A DNA stretch of 64,000 bases from Defluviitaleaceae bacterium (GTDB taxonomy: Bacteria; Bacillota_I; Bacilli_A; MOL361; Turicibacteraceae). The stretch's first letter is position 1. Each line of letters begins with the position of its first letter. The notes under the pieces are model-generated. The model was not told the origin of the DNA, ran no database searches, and worked only from the letters and a program-made list of their open reading frames with translations. Below are positions 37,130 to 47,275 of this stretch, one piece after another. The DNA lies in assembly GCA_009778135.1 (NCBI GenBank), contig WRKJ01000108.1, forward strand, positions 1-64,000, written 5' to 3'. Both the position numbers and the translations under genes were made by a program.

Positions 37130-39115
37130 CTATTCGTCAAATTTAAAGCCGATGCGATAGGTTTTAACAACACCTTTATAATCAAATGTTACAATCGCCT
37201 CTTTATCAATTGATTTTGGCATTTCCAAGTTGACTAACACATCGGCATGTGTGGCACTGGCCGTTATTTGTGGCATTTCTTTATTTCCAGTCGGAAGCGT
37301 CACACATGTTTGGTAAGTAGAAAAGTCACAAATCCCGTTTTTATCGGTGGATCTTACTGGCGTTTTGGGTAATAAGAGCGGTTGTTCATTCACTGAAATA
37401 GCGACTTCGGGTACAACGGGTTGATCAATTTCATGATCTCTTTTACTAAAACCAAGACCAATGAGGTCACACAAAGGTTGATCGTTTCCTTCCATCACTA
37501 AATAAATACCTTTTTTTTGATTTAAATGGTCAACAAAGCGTGAGACATCAACAGTAAATTTTGTCACTTGATGCGCCGAACCAGTCGGAACTGAAATCTC
37601 TGCTATTTTCTTTCCTTTCCATGCTTCATTTGCCCACGGGCCGTCTAACCAAACATTGACTTTAAAAGCATCAGTTGTTTTTGGCACAAGGAACAAATTA
37701 AAGGCTGTTTCGTGATCAGGTTTTGTTCCTTCAAAAGGCGCTAGTCCTTTTTTATGTTCGTTTAGTCCACCAAAGCCAAAGTATTTATAACCGATGATGT
37801 CACCGTTTGAAACATCTGTGAGCGGCATATGATCATCCCAAATGTCCCATGCATCTTCTTGCAGTTGAGGGTTACTTAAAAAGCACGCAATTCCAGCTGA
37901 ATAATAGCGATAAGGAGCTAGCCCGTAAACATTAAATCCTTCTGATGTCATTTCTGCGCCCATGTATACTTGGTTACCAGCTTTTAAGGTCCACTTTTGG
38001 TTTTCTAGATAAGGGTCCCAACCTGTGATCTTCACTTCCCCACCTTCTGCCACAGACGCTTCATCATAAGTGACATGAATGGGTGCGACCATGGCTTGGC
38101 GAGCATATCCGAATCCTCTTGGAGGGCGATGATAAAAAACATACCACTGATCATTAATGACTTCGATGCTACCATGGGTGTTATGCGGACGATAGTAAGT
38201 TTCTAAAGCTGTCCCGTCTTGATTTAATTCAACACTTCTTGAGTCAATCAAAACACCACCACTTTTCCATGGACCAAGTAATGTATCCCCGTAAGCATAA
38301 CGGAGCGTAGAATTTGTGCTCTCTAATCCATAATCAGGTCCTGAGTAGCCACTATAAATCCACACATATTTATGACCTACTTTACGAATAGACGCTGCTT
38401 CAAAAAAGTTAAACCTTTTAAGGTCTTCACCTGCGTAAACACTCGGATAAGTAGTTCCTTCTGGATCATGAATTTCGCCATAGCGGGCGCTTGCTGGGAT
38501 AAAGTGATGAATCACCTCAGTACCTGGTCGAAGGGAATACATGGTTGTTTGATCAAGTTCGGCTGCATGAGATTTTTGAAAACCCCAATAACCGTAAGCT
38601 CTAAAACCAATTTCATAGTCAGGATCAGTTGGATCAGTGACATATTCAATATAAACTGCCGGATCAAAGCCTAAAATACTTCCTGGAACGGTACTTCTTC
38701 CGTCTTCAGTTAAGTTAATCGGTGTAAAGGGTCCAACAGGTGTAGGTCCTTTACATACCATGGCTTCTCTCGATTCTCCACGACTGTGCGGATACAAATA
38801 ATAATCTTTCTTCCCATCTTTACGTACGATCTCAACCAAGTCCGGCGCATACATGACATCCCACCGGTTATCAACTTCATAAGTAAAAATGGATCCTTCA
38901 TCGCGCCAATCATTTAAATCTTCAACAGGTGCAGACCAAGCCCTAATATCGGGTCCACAGTAGCCATCAACTCTTAAATCGTGAGACCCGATGATATAAG
39001 CACGGTACTTTCCTGGATGATCTGGATCTTCAAAAACTCTAGGTTCACCGTCAGGTAAATGTTCCCAAAGGGGTAAGTATGGATTTGCAAAATTTTGTGC
39101 AATTATTTTTTTCAT
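37130..39115 (-). CDS. Large GH43-type glycosidase with C-terminal beta domain
   Basis: 661 aa, no signal peptide. Residues ~1-350 look like a GH43 beta-propeller: EHLPDGEPRVFEDP at the start, ILGFDPAVYIEY, FFEAASIRKV with a candidate acid Glu, and HNTHGSIEVINDQWYVFYHR. The first catalytic Asp is less obvious than in the 371-aa enzyme. Residues ~370-560 form a second beta-rich region like a carbohydrate-binding module, followed by an Ig-like end. Starts 15 nt after the GH1 gene. The substrate is probably a decorated xylo-oligosaccharide, by context. Confidence 0.8.
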   Translation of the reverse strand: MKKIIAQNFANPYLPLWEHLPDGEPRVFEDPDHPGKYRAYIIGSHDLRVDGYCGPDIRAWSAPVEDLNDWRDEGSIFTYEVDNRWDVMYAPDLVEIVRKDGKKDYYLYPHSRGESREAMVCKGPTPVGPFTPINLTEDGRSTVPGSILGFDPAVYIEYVTDPTDPDYEIGFRAYGYWGFQKSHAAELDQTTMYSLRPGTEVIHHFIPASARYGEIHDPEGTTYPSVYAGEDLKRFNFFEAASIRKVGHKYVWIYSGYSGPDYGLESTNSTLRYAYGDTLLGPWKSGGVLIDSRSVELNQDGTALETYYRPHNTHGSIEVINDQWYVFYHRPPRGFGYARQAMVAPIHVTYDEASVAEGGEVKITGWDPYLENQKWTLKAGNQVYMGAEMTSEGFNVYGLAPYRYYSAGIACFLSNPQLQEDAWDIWDDHMPLTDVSNGDIIGYKYFGFGGLNEHKKGLAPFEGTKPDHETAFNLFLVPKTTDAFKVNVWLDGPWANEAWKGKKIAEISVPTGSAHQVTKFTVDVSRFVDHLNQKKGIYLVMEGNDQPLCDLIGLGFSKRDHEIDQPVVPEVAISVNEQPLLLPKTPVRSTDKNGICDFSTYQTCVTLPTGNKEMPQITASATHADVLVNLEMPKSIDKEAIVTFDYKGVVKTYRIGFKFDE

Positions 39116-39130
39116 GTTTGTTCCTCACTT

Positions 39131-40603
39131 TTAATCGACCCGTGCAAGAAGCGATGACACATCAAAATCCAAGTCTACACCATTGGTTTTAATGACATGC
39201 TGATACCAGTAATAAGAGTCTTTTTTAAAGCGATCAAGTGTCCCACTATCTTCTGCTTCTTCACGATCGACAAAGACAAAGCCATAACGCTTTTGATAGC
39301 CATTTAGCCAGCTTAATAAATCAGTAAATGACCATGTACAATAAGCCCATATCTCGCTGCCTTCATCAATCGCAAGCTTCATTTGTTCAACATGCGTTTT
39401 GATGTAATCAATGCGGTATGGATCACGGATGCGACCATCTGCTTCTTTTTTATCAAAAGCACCTAAGCCATTTTCAGAAATGACAATCGGTAAATCATAT
39501 CGACTCGTAATATCACGACAACAGACACGTAATCCAACAGGATCAATGGTCCAACCCCAATCCGTTTGTCCAAGATGAGGATTCGCAGGGCTTTTATATA
39601 AAGATGGAACGCCATGTGTTTTTCCTTTAGCCTCACTGCTATTGGCTTCCATATTCGCCTTGATACCATCTGCCGCATTTTCTTCGGCAACAGCTGTTTG
39701 ATAATAATTAACACCCATAAAATCAATCTGGCTCGCTGCTTTTTTTAAGAGATCCAGATCCCCTTCATCCATTTCCGGTGCCATCCCATGATCTTGTAAA
39801 TGTTTGAAAGCACGCTTTGGATAACGCCCAAACGCATAAACATCCATCCACCAATAATTTCTAAAGTCTTCAAGGTTCATCCGGGCAATATTGTTTTCTG
39901 GTTTGCAATCGAAGGCATAAGCTGGGTAGTGCGCATGACTTGCCCCTACTTTCGCTTCAGGAAATAACTTTTTGAGCGCAAGTACCGCTTTTGCATGTGC
40001 CAAGTGCGCATGATGATTAACTTGGTAAAACATGTTGTCATCATCTTTCTTCCCAGGCGGATGCATGGCACTTTGCCAACCGAGTCCTGTAAAAATACTC
40101 TGCTCATTCATCGTAATCCAATACTTCACACGGTCACCATAGCGCTTAATAATCGTCTTCGCATACTGTTCAAAATCGTCGACAATTTGACGATTTTCCC
40201 AACCGCCATAAGCCACTTCTAATGCTTGAGGTAGATCCCAATGATACATGGTCACCATCGGAACAATCCCATGCGCCAAACATTCATTAATCACATTGTC
40301 ATAAAATTGCAAACCTAATTCATTAACTTCACCCGTTCCCTTAGGGATCACCCGTGGCCACGAAATTGAAAAACGATACGCCTTCAATCCCATTTCAGCC
40401 ATTAACTGAATATCCTCTTGATAACGGTTGTAATGATCAACTGCTTTATCCCCTGTTGTTGCTTGAAATGTTTTGCCAGGAATTCGCACAAATGTATCCC
40501 AATTACTCAACCCTTTACCATCGACATCATGCGCACCTTCAATCTGATATGCCGCCGATGCACTTCCCCATAAAAAACCTTCTGGAAATCCTTTATTTAC
40601 CAT
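39131..40603 (-). CDS. GH1 beta-glycosidase
   Basis: 490 aa from the ATG at 40603 (GAGGAG 8 nt upstream; the frame opens 21 nt earlier). (beta/alpha)8 retaining enzyme: FLWGSASAAYQIEGA at the N-terminus, acid/base Glu167 in TMNEQ, nucleophile Glu in VISENGLGA. The C-terminal SWLNGYQKRYGFVFVD is typical of glucosidase/xylosidase members. It lacks the SxxK phosphate-binding signature that I would expect for a phospho-glycosidase, which fits ABC-imported neutral sugars. Likely a beta-xylosidase or beta-glucosidase. Confidence 0.9.
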   Translation of the reverse strand: MVNKGFPEGFLWGSASAAYQIEGAHDVDGKGLSNWDTFVRIPGKTFQATTGDKAVDHYNRYQEDIQLMAEMGLKAYRFSISWPRVIPKGTGEVNELGLQFYDNVINECLAHGIVPMVTMYHWDLPQALEVAYGGWENRQIVDDFEQYAKTIIKRYGDRVKYWITMNEQSIFTGLGWQSAMHPPGKKDDDNMFYQVNHHAHLAHAKAVLALKKLFPEAKVGASHAHYPAYAFDCKPENNIARMNLEDFRNYWWMDVYAFGRYPKRAFKHLQDHGMAPEMDEGDLDLLKKAASQIDFMGVNYYQTAVAEENAADGIKANMEANSSEAKGKTHGVPSLYKSPANPHLGQTDWGWTIDPVGLRVCCRDITSRYDLPIVISENGLGAFDKKEADGRIRDPYRIDYIKTHVEQMKLAIDEGSEIWAYCTWSFTDLLSWLNGYQKRYGFVFVDREEAEDSGTLDRFKKDSYYWYQHVIKTNGVDLDFDVSSLLARVD

Positions 40604-40660
40604 TTTCTTCAACTCCTCATGCATGAAATGATGCGCAACCCTTCTTACAAAGAATGCTTA

Positions 40661-40712
40661 GAAAAAACTCATGAACCAAAGAAACTTGAAGTTTCTAGCT
40701 TCACGAGTTTTA
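40661..40712 (-). terminator. Terminator after the first transporter operon
   Basis: Minus-strand AAAACTCGTGAA ... TTCATGAGTTTT with an inner AGAAACTT/AAGTTTCT hairpin, followed by TTC. It lies between the last permease gene and the GH1 gene. GH1 expression would need readthrough or a promoter I cannot see. Confidence 0.75.
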
Positions 40713-40734
40713 TCGTAGCTAAGACGCTCGCTTT

Positions 40735-41568
40735 TTATTCTTTTACGCCACCTAAAGCAACACCAGCGATGATATATTTAGACAATAGGGCATAAACAAC
40801 AAATAGTGGTAAAACAGTAAGGGCTAAACCTAACCAAACTGCGCCGAATTCTGTCCGATAAATATTCCCTTGAAGCTGCGCAACCATGATCGGCATGGTC
40901 CACAACTGTTGTCTTGAAAGGAGAACCAACGGTAAAAACAACTGATTCCAAGTACCAACCATAATAAAGATCGCTTGTGTCGCAAGCGCGGGCTTCATAA
41001 TCGGAAGCACAATTTTATTAAAAGTCGCAAATTCACCAGAGCCATCAATTCTTGCAGCTTCAACCATTTCAAGAGACAGTGTTGCTTGCAAATATTGACG
41101 CATGAAAAACACAACGCCTGGCGAAGCAATCGCTGGGACAATCAGTGGAATAAAGCTGTTATTCAACCCAATTTGCCACATAAACTGGAAGAAACCAATG
41201 ATTGCAATCGTGCCTGGAATCATTAAAATCGTCATAATAAGCGAGAAGAAAGCATTTTTAAACTTCCAGTCATAAGCCACAATCCCATAAGCTGTTAAAG
41301 AAGAAAAGTAAACAGCTAAAATCGTTGCGCCTGCAGAGATAATGAAAGAGTTTTGGAAACCAACAAATGGATTAAATGCACCCACCATTAAATGACGCCA
41401 ATTGTTCACTAAATAAGTACTCGGTATAAACGAGAGCGCTTGTTGTTGGATTTCGGGTGTACTTCTCGTTGCGTTGACAAACATAATCAGGAACGGCAAA
41501 ACTGAAAGCAAGGACAAGACGATGAGAAAGAGATAGAGGAAAAATTTTCCAATTTTAAACTTTTTCAT
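40735..41568 (-). CDS. Sugar ABC permease, MalG/MsmG type
   Basis: 277 aa with six transmembrane helices and the EAA loop (EAARIDGSGEFATFNKIVLPIMKPA, about 171-195) that docks the ATPase. Carbohydrate uptake transporter 1 class. Its start overlaps the preceding permease stop codon in a TAATG. It works with the permease at 41568-42551 and the lipoprotein at 42656-44068. The ATPase (MsmK/MsmX type) is not encoded in the window. Confidence 0.92.
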   Translation of the reverse strand: MKKFKIGKFFLYLFLIVLSLLSVLPFLIMFVNATRSTPEIQQQALSFIPSTYLVNNWRHLMVGAFNPFVGFQNSFIISAGATILAVYFSSLTAYGIVAYDWKFKNAFFSLIMTILMIPGTIAIIGFFQFMWQIGLNNSFIPLIVPAIASPGVVFFMRQYLQATLSLEMVEAARIDGSGEFATFNKIVLPIMKPALATQAIFIMVGTWNQLFLPLVLLSRQQLWTMPIMVAQLQGNIYRTEFGAVWLGLALTVLPLFVVYALLSKYIIAGVALGGVKE

Positions 41569-42551
41569 TAAGCATTTCCCTCCTTTAGCGCGTTCATCGC
41601 TTTTTTCTTTGCTTTTTTCACTGCAATCGCATCTTGATCACGGAAGAAGAAGAACAGACTGCCTGCGATAATCCCACATACCACAAACAAAATAACACTT
41701 GCTGCTGCTGCTCGATTCCAGAGTCTTGCACCACCAAAAGCTTGATTAAAAACAAATACTGCAGCTGTTAATGTCGCATTATCGGGACCACTTCGATCAA
41801 CAAGTAACATTGGAATATCAAACATTTGCATCCCACCAATGAAACTTGTCACAAGGGTAAACAAGACGATTGGCTTTAGCTGTGGTAAGGTGACTTTTAA
41901 AAAGGTTTGAATCCCTGTTGCACCATCAATTGCTGCTGCTTCAAATAATGCCGGATTAATGCCGTTAATTCCCGCGATCATAATGATCATCGTTGAACCG
42001 TACCACATCCAAAATTGGATAAAAGCGACTGTTGCTCTCGCAGTCGTTGGATTTCTAAACCAATGAACAGGCGAATCGATGAAGCCAAATCTCATAAACA
42101 AATCATTAAAAGGACCCGTTGGCGCACCGAACAAAGCACCGAAAAGAATGGCAATTGATGCGGCAGTAATGATATTGGGCATATAAAACAATGTTTTAAA
42201 AAAACCAGAGTTTTTGACATTTAGCTGTTTATTGGTGAACCAAGCAGCGAGTACTGTTGCCAGTACAATCTGCGGAATAAAATTGGAAATCCATAGTACA
42301 ACTGTATTTTGCAAAGAAGTTCTGAACGTCTGATTATTGAACATGTCCATATAATTTTGAAATGGATTCGATAACATGTTAATATCACCGGTTGCGACAC
42401 CTTGCAAATCTGAAAAACTAATCATAAATGTATAAATGATCGGGTAAAGCGAAAATACTAAAAATGTGATCATAAAAGGTAATGAGAAGAGATAGCCGTA
42501 CTTAGCATACTTGTTCTTCGACTTTTTTTCTTTCACAGCTTTCACCTCCAT
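41568..42551 (-). CDS. Sugar ABC permease, MalF/MsmF type
   Basis: 327 aa, six transmembrane helices after a basic cytoplasmic N-terminus, with the EAA loop FEAAAIDGATGIQTFLKVTLPQLKP. It partners with the MsmG-type permease that overlaps its stop codon. Second gene of the transporter operon, after the lipoprotein gene and a 105-nt gap containing a stem-loop. Confidence 0.92.
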   Translation of the reverse strand: MEVKAVKEKKSKNKYAKYGYLFSLPFMITFLVFSLYPIIYTFMISFSDLQGVATGDINMLSNPFQNYMDMFNNQTFRTSLQNTVVLWISNFIPQIVLATVLAAWFTNKQLNVKNSGFFKTLFYMPNIITAASIAILFGALFGAPTGPFNDLFMRFGFIDSPVHWFRNPTTARATVAFIQFWMWYGSTMIIMIAGINGINPALFEAAAIDGATGIQTFLKVTLPQLKPIVLFTLVTSFIGGMQMFDIPMLLVDRSGPDNATLTAAVFVFNQAFGGARLWNRAAAASVILFVVCGIIAGSLFFFFRDQDAIAVKKAKKKAMNALKEGNA

Positions 42552-42595
42552 AAAATTTAACTGTTAGCGTTTTTTATTCGTGTAAAAAGAAGAGT

Positions 42596-42626
42596 AGCCA
42601 GAAACGGCAATAAGTCGTTTCCGGCT
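42596..42626 (-). terminator. Stem-loop between lipoprotein and permease genes
   Basis: 11-bp stem (42596-42606 with 42616-42626, one G-U pair) followed on the minus strand by ACTCTTCTTTTT. Probably a partial terminator or 3'-end stabiliser that gives more binding protein than permease. Confidence 0.65.
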
Positions 42627-42655
42627 TTATTCTTCAAATGTTTAAGCGCATCTCA

Positions 42656-44068
42656 TTAATCAAAGTTAACAATAATTGTTGTATTATCAGCAACCATTTG
42701 CTTAAAGTCATTCATGGCTTCTTCAAATGTTTTTTCTCCGATTGCATATTGCTCAGACTGATCTAAAAACCAGTTGTTAATATCAACGTCATATTGCGTT
42801 AACGCAGCACCCGTTGCATAAGAAGCTGCTGGAGCGAAAACAGCAAACATATCTTGTCCACCTAATAACGGAATCGTTCCGTCAGCTAAATCCATCACAA
42901 CTGAAGAAGCAACAACATCTTTTGCAGCGCTGTAATCATTGGTGATACCAGCGTCGTATAAAGCACGCTCAAATGTACCATTCGCAAATTTGTATTGGAA
43001 GCCATTAGTCGTCGCATCTAAAGTAATCCATTCGATAACAGCTCCTAATACACCTCTAATTTCCTCCGGCACATTTGCATTAGCCATGACCCAAGTTCCA
43101 CCCCAGAAGAAGCCTGCTGGCGGTACTGCAACTGCCCAATCACCGTAAGTATCGCCAACATTATTGACCATAACGTGATTGATTAACCAAGCTGGACCAA
43201 AGAATGAGAAGACATCACGGTCTCCTGTACCACCCATTGCGGCAAACCAATCATCTGACCATGCACCACCGTCAATCATTAAATTATCTTCATATAAAGC
43301 ACGATGCAATTCCATCATTTCAGCACGAGCTGGATCAATCACTAACTCGCCATCAACAACCCATGGGCTACCTGTTGTACGAATCGCTTGCCATAAGTCA
43401 CCCGCACCTACAACTGCTGCATAACCTGCTGATTCTAATTCACGTGCCGCATCTAAAAAGCTATCCCATCCATTTTCACCTGTGATGCTAGCAATCTCGT
43501 CTGGATCATCTGTTCCAAATACCGATTCTGCAATTGAACGTCGGTAGATCATCGCACCACCTGTTGATTGAAAAGCCAAGCCAACAATCTCATCGTTGCG
43601 CGTCCCAATTTCAACTGTAAAAGGTGCAATCCCTGCTTCAGCAATTCTCGCATCTAAATCTGGAATCAACTCAGAATAAGGCAGGGCATGAGCAGCCATT
43701 GTGCCTTGTGTATAACGTAAAACAAACGCTGATTCAGCTGTAAAGAAATGCGGCATATCTAACCCACCAGCTTCTAGCGCCGGATCAAGTGCAATGCTGT
43801 AGGCATTATCTTGATCTGAAATAACCGTAAAATCAAAGTAGTACCTTTCAGCATATTCTGGATTCAAATACATGAATAACTCCACTGCATGCGGAATCTC
43901 ATTTGTAAACGCCCTGGCATTGATGATGTAGCGTCCTTCACTATCGGTTCTCAACCCCGGACCAGCGCCAGCCCCTCCACCAGTACCGTCGCCACATGCG
44001 ACTAACAACAAGGTGAAAACGGATACCAAACCTAGGAAAAACAAACTTTTTTTATTTTTAAAACTCAT
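42656..44068 (-). CDS. Sugar-binding lipoprotein of ABC importer 1
   Basis: 470 aa. Signal peptide with lipobox LLVACG (Cys25), then a Gly-rich linker and an extracellular solute-binding family 1 fold with many exposed Trp (about 40-470). It captures the oligosaccharide for the two permeases downstream. First gene of the operon, under a promoter with an XylR-type operator and a cre-like site. The ligand is probably a xylo-oligosaccharide, by context. Confidence 0.92.
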   Translation of the reverse strand: MSFKNKKSLFFLGLVSVFTLLLVACGDGTGGGAGAGPGLRTDSEGRYIINARAFTNEIPHAVELFMYLNPEYAERYYFDFTVISDQDNAYSIALDPALEAGGLDMPHFFTAESAFVLRYTQGTMAAHALPYSELIPDLDARIAEAGIAPFTVEIGTRNDEIVGLAFQSTGGAMIYRRSIAESVFGTDDPDEIASITGENGWDSFLDAARELESAGYAAVVGAGDLWQAIRTTGSPWVVDGELVIDPARAEMMELHRALYEDNLMIDGGAWSDDWFAAMGGTGDRDVFSFFGPAWLINHVMVNNVGDTYGDWAVAVPPAGFFWGGTWVMANANVPEEIRGVLGAVIEWITLDATTNGFQYKFANGTFERALYDAGITNDYSAAKDVVASSVVMDLADGTIPLLGGQDMFAVFAPAASYATGAALTQYDVDINNWFLDQSEQYAIGEKTFEEAMNDFKQMVADNTTIIVNFD

Positions 44069-44168
44069 GACTCTTCCTCCTTCTGCCTAGATGCTAGGCA
44101 GCTTATCTTAATTTAACCCTCATTAAGTTGATCTGATGTCTAAAAAGACCCAAAATATGCCAATCATG

Positions 44169-44182
44169 TGACATCGTTTACA
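44169..44182 (-). promoter_or_regulatory. cre-like site (CcpA) downstream of importer 1 promoter
   Basis: TGACATCGTTTACA matches the catabolite-response consensus TGWNANCGNTNWCA at every fixed position. It begins 6 nt after the -10 (44189-44194) in the direction of transcription, so it would act as a block to elongation or initiation. Confidence 0.8.
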
Positions 44183-44188
44183 AAAAGT

Positions 44189-44232
44189 ATTATATCATAT
44201 TATGAACACTTTGTCTAGCCTACAAACAAAGT
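44189..44232 (-). promoter_or_regulatory. Importer 1 promoter with XylR-type operator
   Basis: Operator ACTTTGT-N11-ACAAAGT (44208-44232), -35 TAGACA (44212-44217) inside it. Spacer 17 nt, then TATAAT (44189-44194). Nothing else is seen in the 310-bp gap 44069-44378 apart from the cre-like site and a small GCGCT/AGCGC hairpin near 44367. Confidence 0.92.
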
Positions 44233-44378
44233 TTAGCGCAATTTTATCTGAGGTGATCGATGCGTGATCCGTCATCAGGGCGACCCTTGCGCATTAAACA
44301 CATATGCTCAAAGGCATTTGTTTTCAACAGACATTAACGGTAAGCAGTTGCTTGTTAAAGCGCTCAAGCGCACTGATA

Positions 44379-47186
44379 TTAGGTCGTCACAACACTTTCC
44401 TGTGGTCCTAAATAAGACGGTTCCGGCGCTTGATCTTTTTGATAAACAAGGACTTTTTCAACAATCAATCCCGCTTCAAGCGCACCTATCGTGAGTTCTT
44501 GAACCCCTGATTCGAAAGTTAAGGTAACCTTTGTTTGTCGAATGTTATCAAGGACACCTGCACACCAACGTGGATCAGTATGAAACGGCACAAAATCAGC
44601 TGGGACAGCCGTGATGGCTTGGGAATCATTCCCTTTGGCTTCTATCATAAAACGTAAAGGGGTTTGATTTCGCAACGGATTCGTCGGTGTCGTCCAAACT
44701 TCCACCACATAATCACCCGTTACTTCTGCTAGAAATCGGTACGTTAGCGCTGGCTTATCATCGGCTTCATTAAAGTTGACAGTTGTCGGATAAACCTTCA
44801 TGCCACTTCCGCTGCGACCATAATGCGCCAGATGAACAAATCGAGCTAACCCCACCTCTTTTTGATGACAGAAATGATGAGCTTTCATGACAACCACACC
44901 CCGATTCGGCAAATGGGTTAATACCGGTAATCCAGTTGGATCAGCTTTCGCTTTTATGTCAACCGCTACAACCGTTTCCGCATCTTTAATCAAAAGGCGC
45001 ACCTGTTGAACAGCTTCTGTTAATTTTGAACGGTCACACATTAAAACAACCTCTTCTTGTGCTTCAACGGTTCCTATTGGCGCACTAATGGTTAGCCAAT
45101 CTGTCGCGTTGCCTTCAATGGTGTAGTCCAAACTGCCCACGCCATCATTGGCCACTTCAAGTACGACAGTGTCAGTGCCCGCAGACAAGAAATCATCCAC
45201 TGTGATCGTCATGGGTGCACCGTACGTTTTGTGACAAATGGTCGCATGATCTTTACGTGAAACAACCAAGCGAGGCTTATGGGCAGGTTCAACAGTGACG
45301 CGCAGCGGATACTTGTAGCCGTCGTCGTTCCACGTGGTGAAGCCAATATGTTCTTCAAGTTCCATCCCACGCCATTTACCATTTTTAAATTCACTCAATG
45401 TCTTGAACAACTCACGGTCATAGTCGATGGCTTTTTTCACCAAGTCGGCATACGCATTCGCAACTTTCTTCCCTTGATTGGCATAATGTTGATTTTTAGC
45501 CGAATAAAGATGCATGCGTAACAAGTTAATGCTTGCTGTGGCTGGTAGCCAAATCATGCTGTAATAAGCTTCTTTTGTTTGACCCGTTAACCGTGTGAAA
45601 ATGTCTTCATTAACAGCTTCAAGGGTTGTTGCTAATGCTAACATGCGATCTGCTTCTAAATGATGAGCAGGATGATAAATGGATGCATTGAGTGCTTCAG
45701 GGCGACGCATGGCATTCATGCGAATATAACCTTGCAACACATCTCCCATTTGCAAGTGCGTCTTTGAATCAACGGTTGGAAATGTTTTTTGTACCCACTG
45801 ATTCGTATAGGTCGTGATGGCATTAGGTGAATGCGTTCCCCATTTTTCAAAATCGTAAGCCAAATCCATAAAATATTGGAGTGGTACTTCATTAAATTTC
45901 AAATCACCAACGTTGACAATCCAAACGTCACGTACCCCGTAGTCATATGCCATGGATAATTGCTCCCATGTGCGCTCATAAGTCGTCGATGGCATCCATT
46001 CGTAAGAAATCGGACCACCGTGGTAATCAAAATGATAATACATGCCATAACGTCGATTCCCTAAATCAGCTGTTGGCAATGTCCGAACAAAACCGAAGTT
46101 ATCTTCACAAAACATGCAGATCACATCATCAAGACCCGCCCAATCTTTCAACCCTTCTGTTGTCTCATCGCCATAAAAGTATTCTTCGACTTCTTTGTAA
46201 ATGGCTAACATTTCTGGGTTGTGAGGATTCCCGTATTTTTTCAGCAAGTCACGTTGATTTGTAATGACATCTTTTAACAAATCAATATTGTCTTTGAGGG
46301 TTGCATCTTCACCTAAAATTTCACTGTCTCGTTCACCGCGCATGCCCAGCATGGTGATTTTTTCATATTTACCACTACGCTTGATGCCATCTTCCCAGTA
46401 GCGATTGAGTCCGTCTTTATTCGTATAGTAACACCAGTTATTGCCGTATTGGGTATCAGTGCCTCGGTAAATGTCCCATTCTTCACTGGCACGTAACATC
46501 GGTTCATGATGAGAAGCACCCATCACAACACCGTAAAGATCAGCCAATTCTTCATTCAAATTCCCTGGTCCATCTACTGGAAATGAAGACGTCCACATGG
46601 CCGGCCACAAATAATTCCCTTTTAAACGTAGCAACAACTCAAACACATGCTCGTACATCTTCGCTGTAAAGCCACCAAAGTGATTGAATGTCCAGTTCCC
46701 AAAACATGGCCACTCGTCATTAATGAAAAATCCCCGATACTTGACACTCGGCTCTTTTGAAACAATCGACACATCCGCGTTAATCACAATTTCTGTACGA
46801 CGTTCTGGCTCAGCATCTCCCCAAAAATGAAGCGGAGATACACCGATATATTCAGATAAAGCGAACATGCCGTAAATTGTTCCTCTTTTATCACTGCCGA
46901 TAATGACCAATTGGTCGTCGATCAATTGAATCGCATAAACTTCATTTTTGCCATCGATAGACGCTTTATCAAACTTGCCTGCCAAAATCAAGCCATCGAC
47001 GAATGCACTACGACCCAATGTTGCAAATATGATCGTGACGTCTTCTGTGATGCACTCAGAAATGATGGGCGTCACACCTACGACTTTTTCAAAATCTGTT
47101 GCCACTTTTTCAGCAATTCGTTTAACCCCTTCATAAGCGGCTGCTTCTACTGCGATGTTAACAGGATTTGACTGATTAACTTTCAT
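44379..47186 (-). CDS. GH115 xylan alpha-glucuronidase
   Basis: 935 aa from the ATG at 47186 (GGAG 8 nt upstream; a GTG at 47192 is too close). GH115 removes (4-O-methyl)glucuronic acid from internal and terminal xylose residues. Seen: an N-terminal alpha/beta domain with GMFALSEYIGVSPLHFWGD, the signature KYRGFFINDEWPCFGNW, LKGNYLWPAMW, and two beta-sandwich regions at about 640-935, as in the family. No signal peptide, so cytoplasmic, while many GH115 enzymes are secreted. Follows uxuB in the same direction. Confidence 0.92.
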   Translation of the reverse strand: MKVNQSNPVNIAVEAAAYEGVKRIAEKVATDFEKVVGVTPIISECITEDVTIIFATLGRSAFVDGLILAGKFDKASIDGKNEVYAIQLIDDQLVIIGSDKRGTIYGMFALSEYIGVSPLHFWGDAEPERRTEIVINADVSIVSKEPSVKYRGFFINDEWPCFGNWTFNHFGGFTAKMYEHVFELLLRLKGNYLWPAMWTSSFPVDGPGNLNEELADLYGVVMGASHHEPMLRASEEWDIYRGTDTQYGNNWCYYTNKDGLNRYWEDGIKRSGKYEKITMLGMRGERDSEILGEDATLKDNIDLLKDVITNQRDLLKKYGNPHNPEMLAIYKEVEEYFYGDETTEGLKDWAGLDDVICMFCEDNFGFVRTLPTADLGNRRYGMYYHFDYHGGPISYEWMPSTTYERTWEQLSMAYDYGVRDVWIVNVGDLKFNEVPLQYFMDLAYDFEKWGTHSPNAITTYTNQWVQKTFPTVDSKTHLQMGDVLQGYIRMNAMRRPEALNASIYHPAHHLEADRMLALATTLEAVNEDIFTRLTGQTKEAYYSMIWLPATASINLLRMHLYSAKNQHYANQGKKVANAYADLVKKAIDYDRELFKTLSEFKNGKWRGMELEEHIGFTTWNDDGYKYPLRVTVEPAHKPRLVVSRKDHATICHKTYGAPMTITVDDFLSAGTDTVVLEVANDGVGSLDYTIEGNATDWLTISAPIGTVEAQEEVVLMCDRSKLTEAVQQVRLLIKDAETVVAVDIKAKADPTGLPVLTHLPNRGVVVMKAHHFCHQKEVGLARFVHLAHYGRSGSGMKVYPTTVNFNEADDKPALTYRFLAEVTGDYVVEVWTTPTNPLRNQTPLRFMIEAKGNDSQAITAVPADFVPFHTDPRWCAGVLDNIRQTKVTLTFESGVQELTIGALEAGLIVEKVLVYQKDQAPEPSYLGPQESVVTT

Positions 47187-47275
47187 TTTCACTGCTCCTT
47201 CTATTTTGAAAAGTGACCTCGATTTGTTGAATTTTCAACGATCGGGGCCACGACAATTTTTTGATCATGCTTTCT

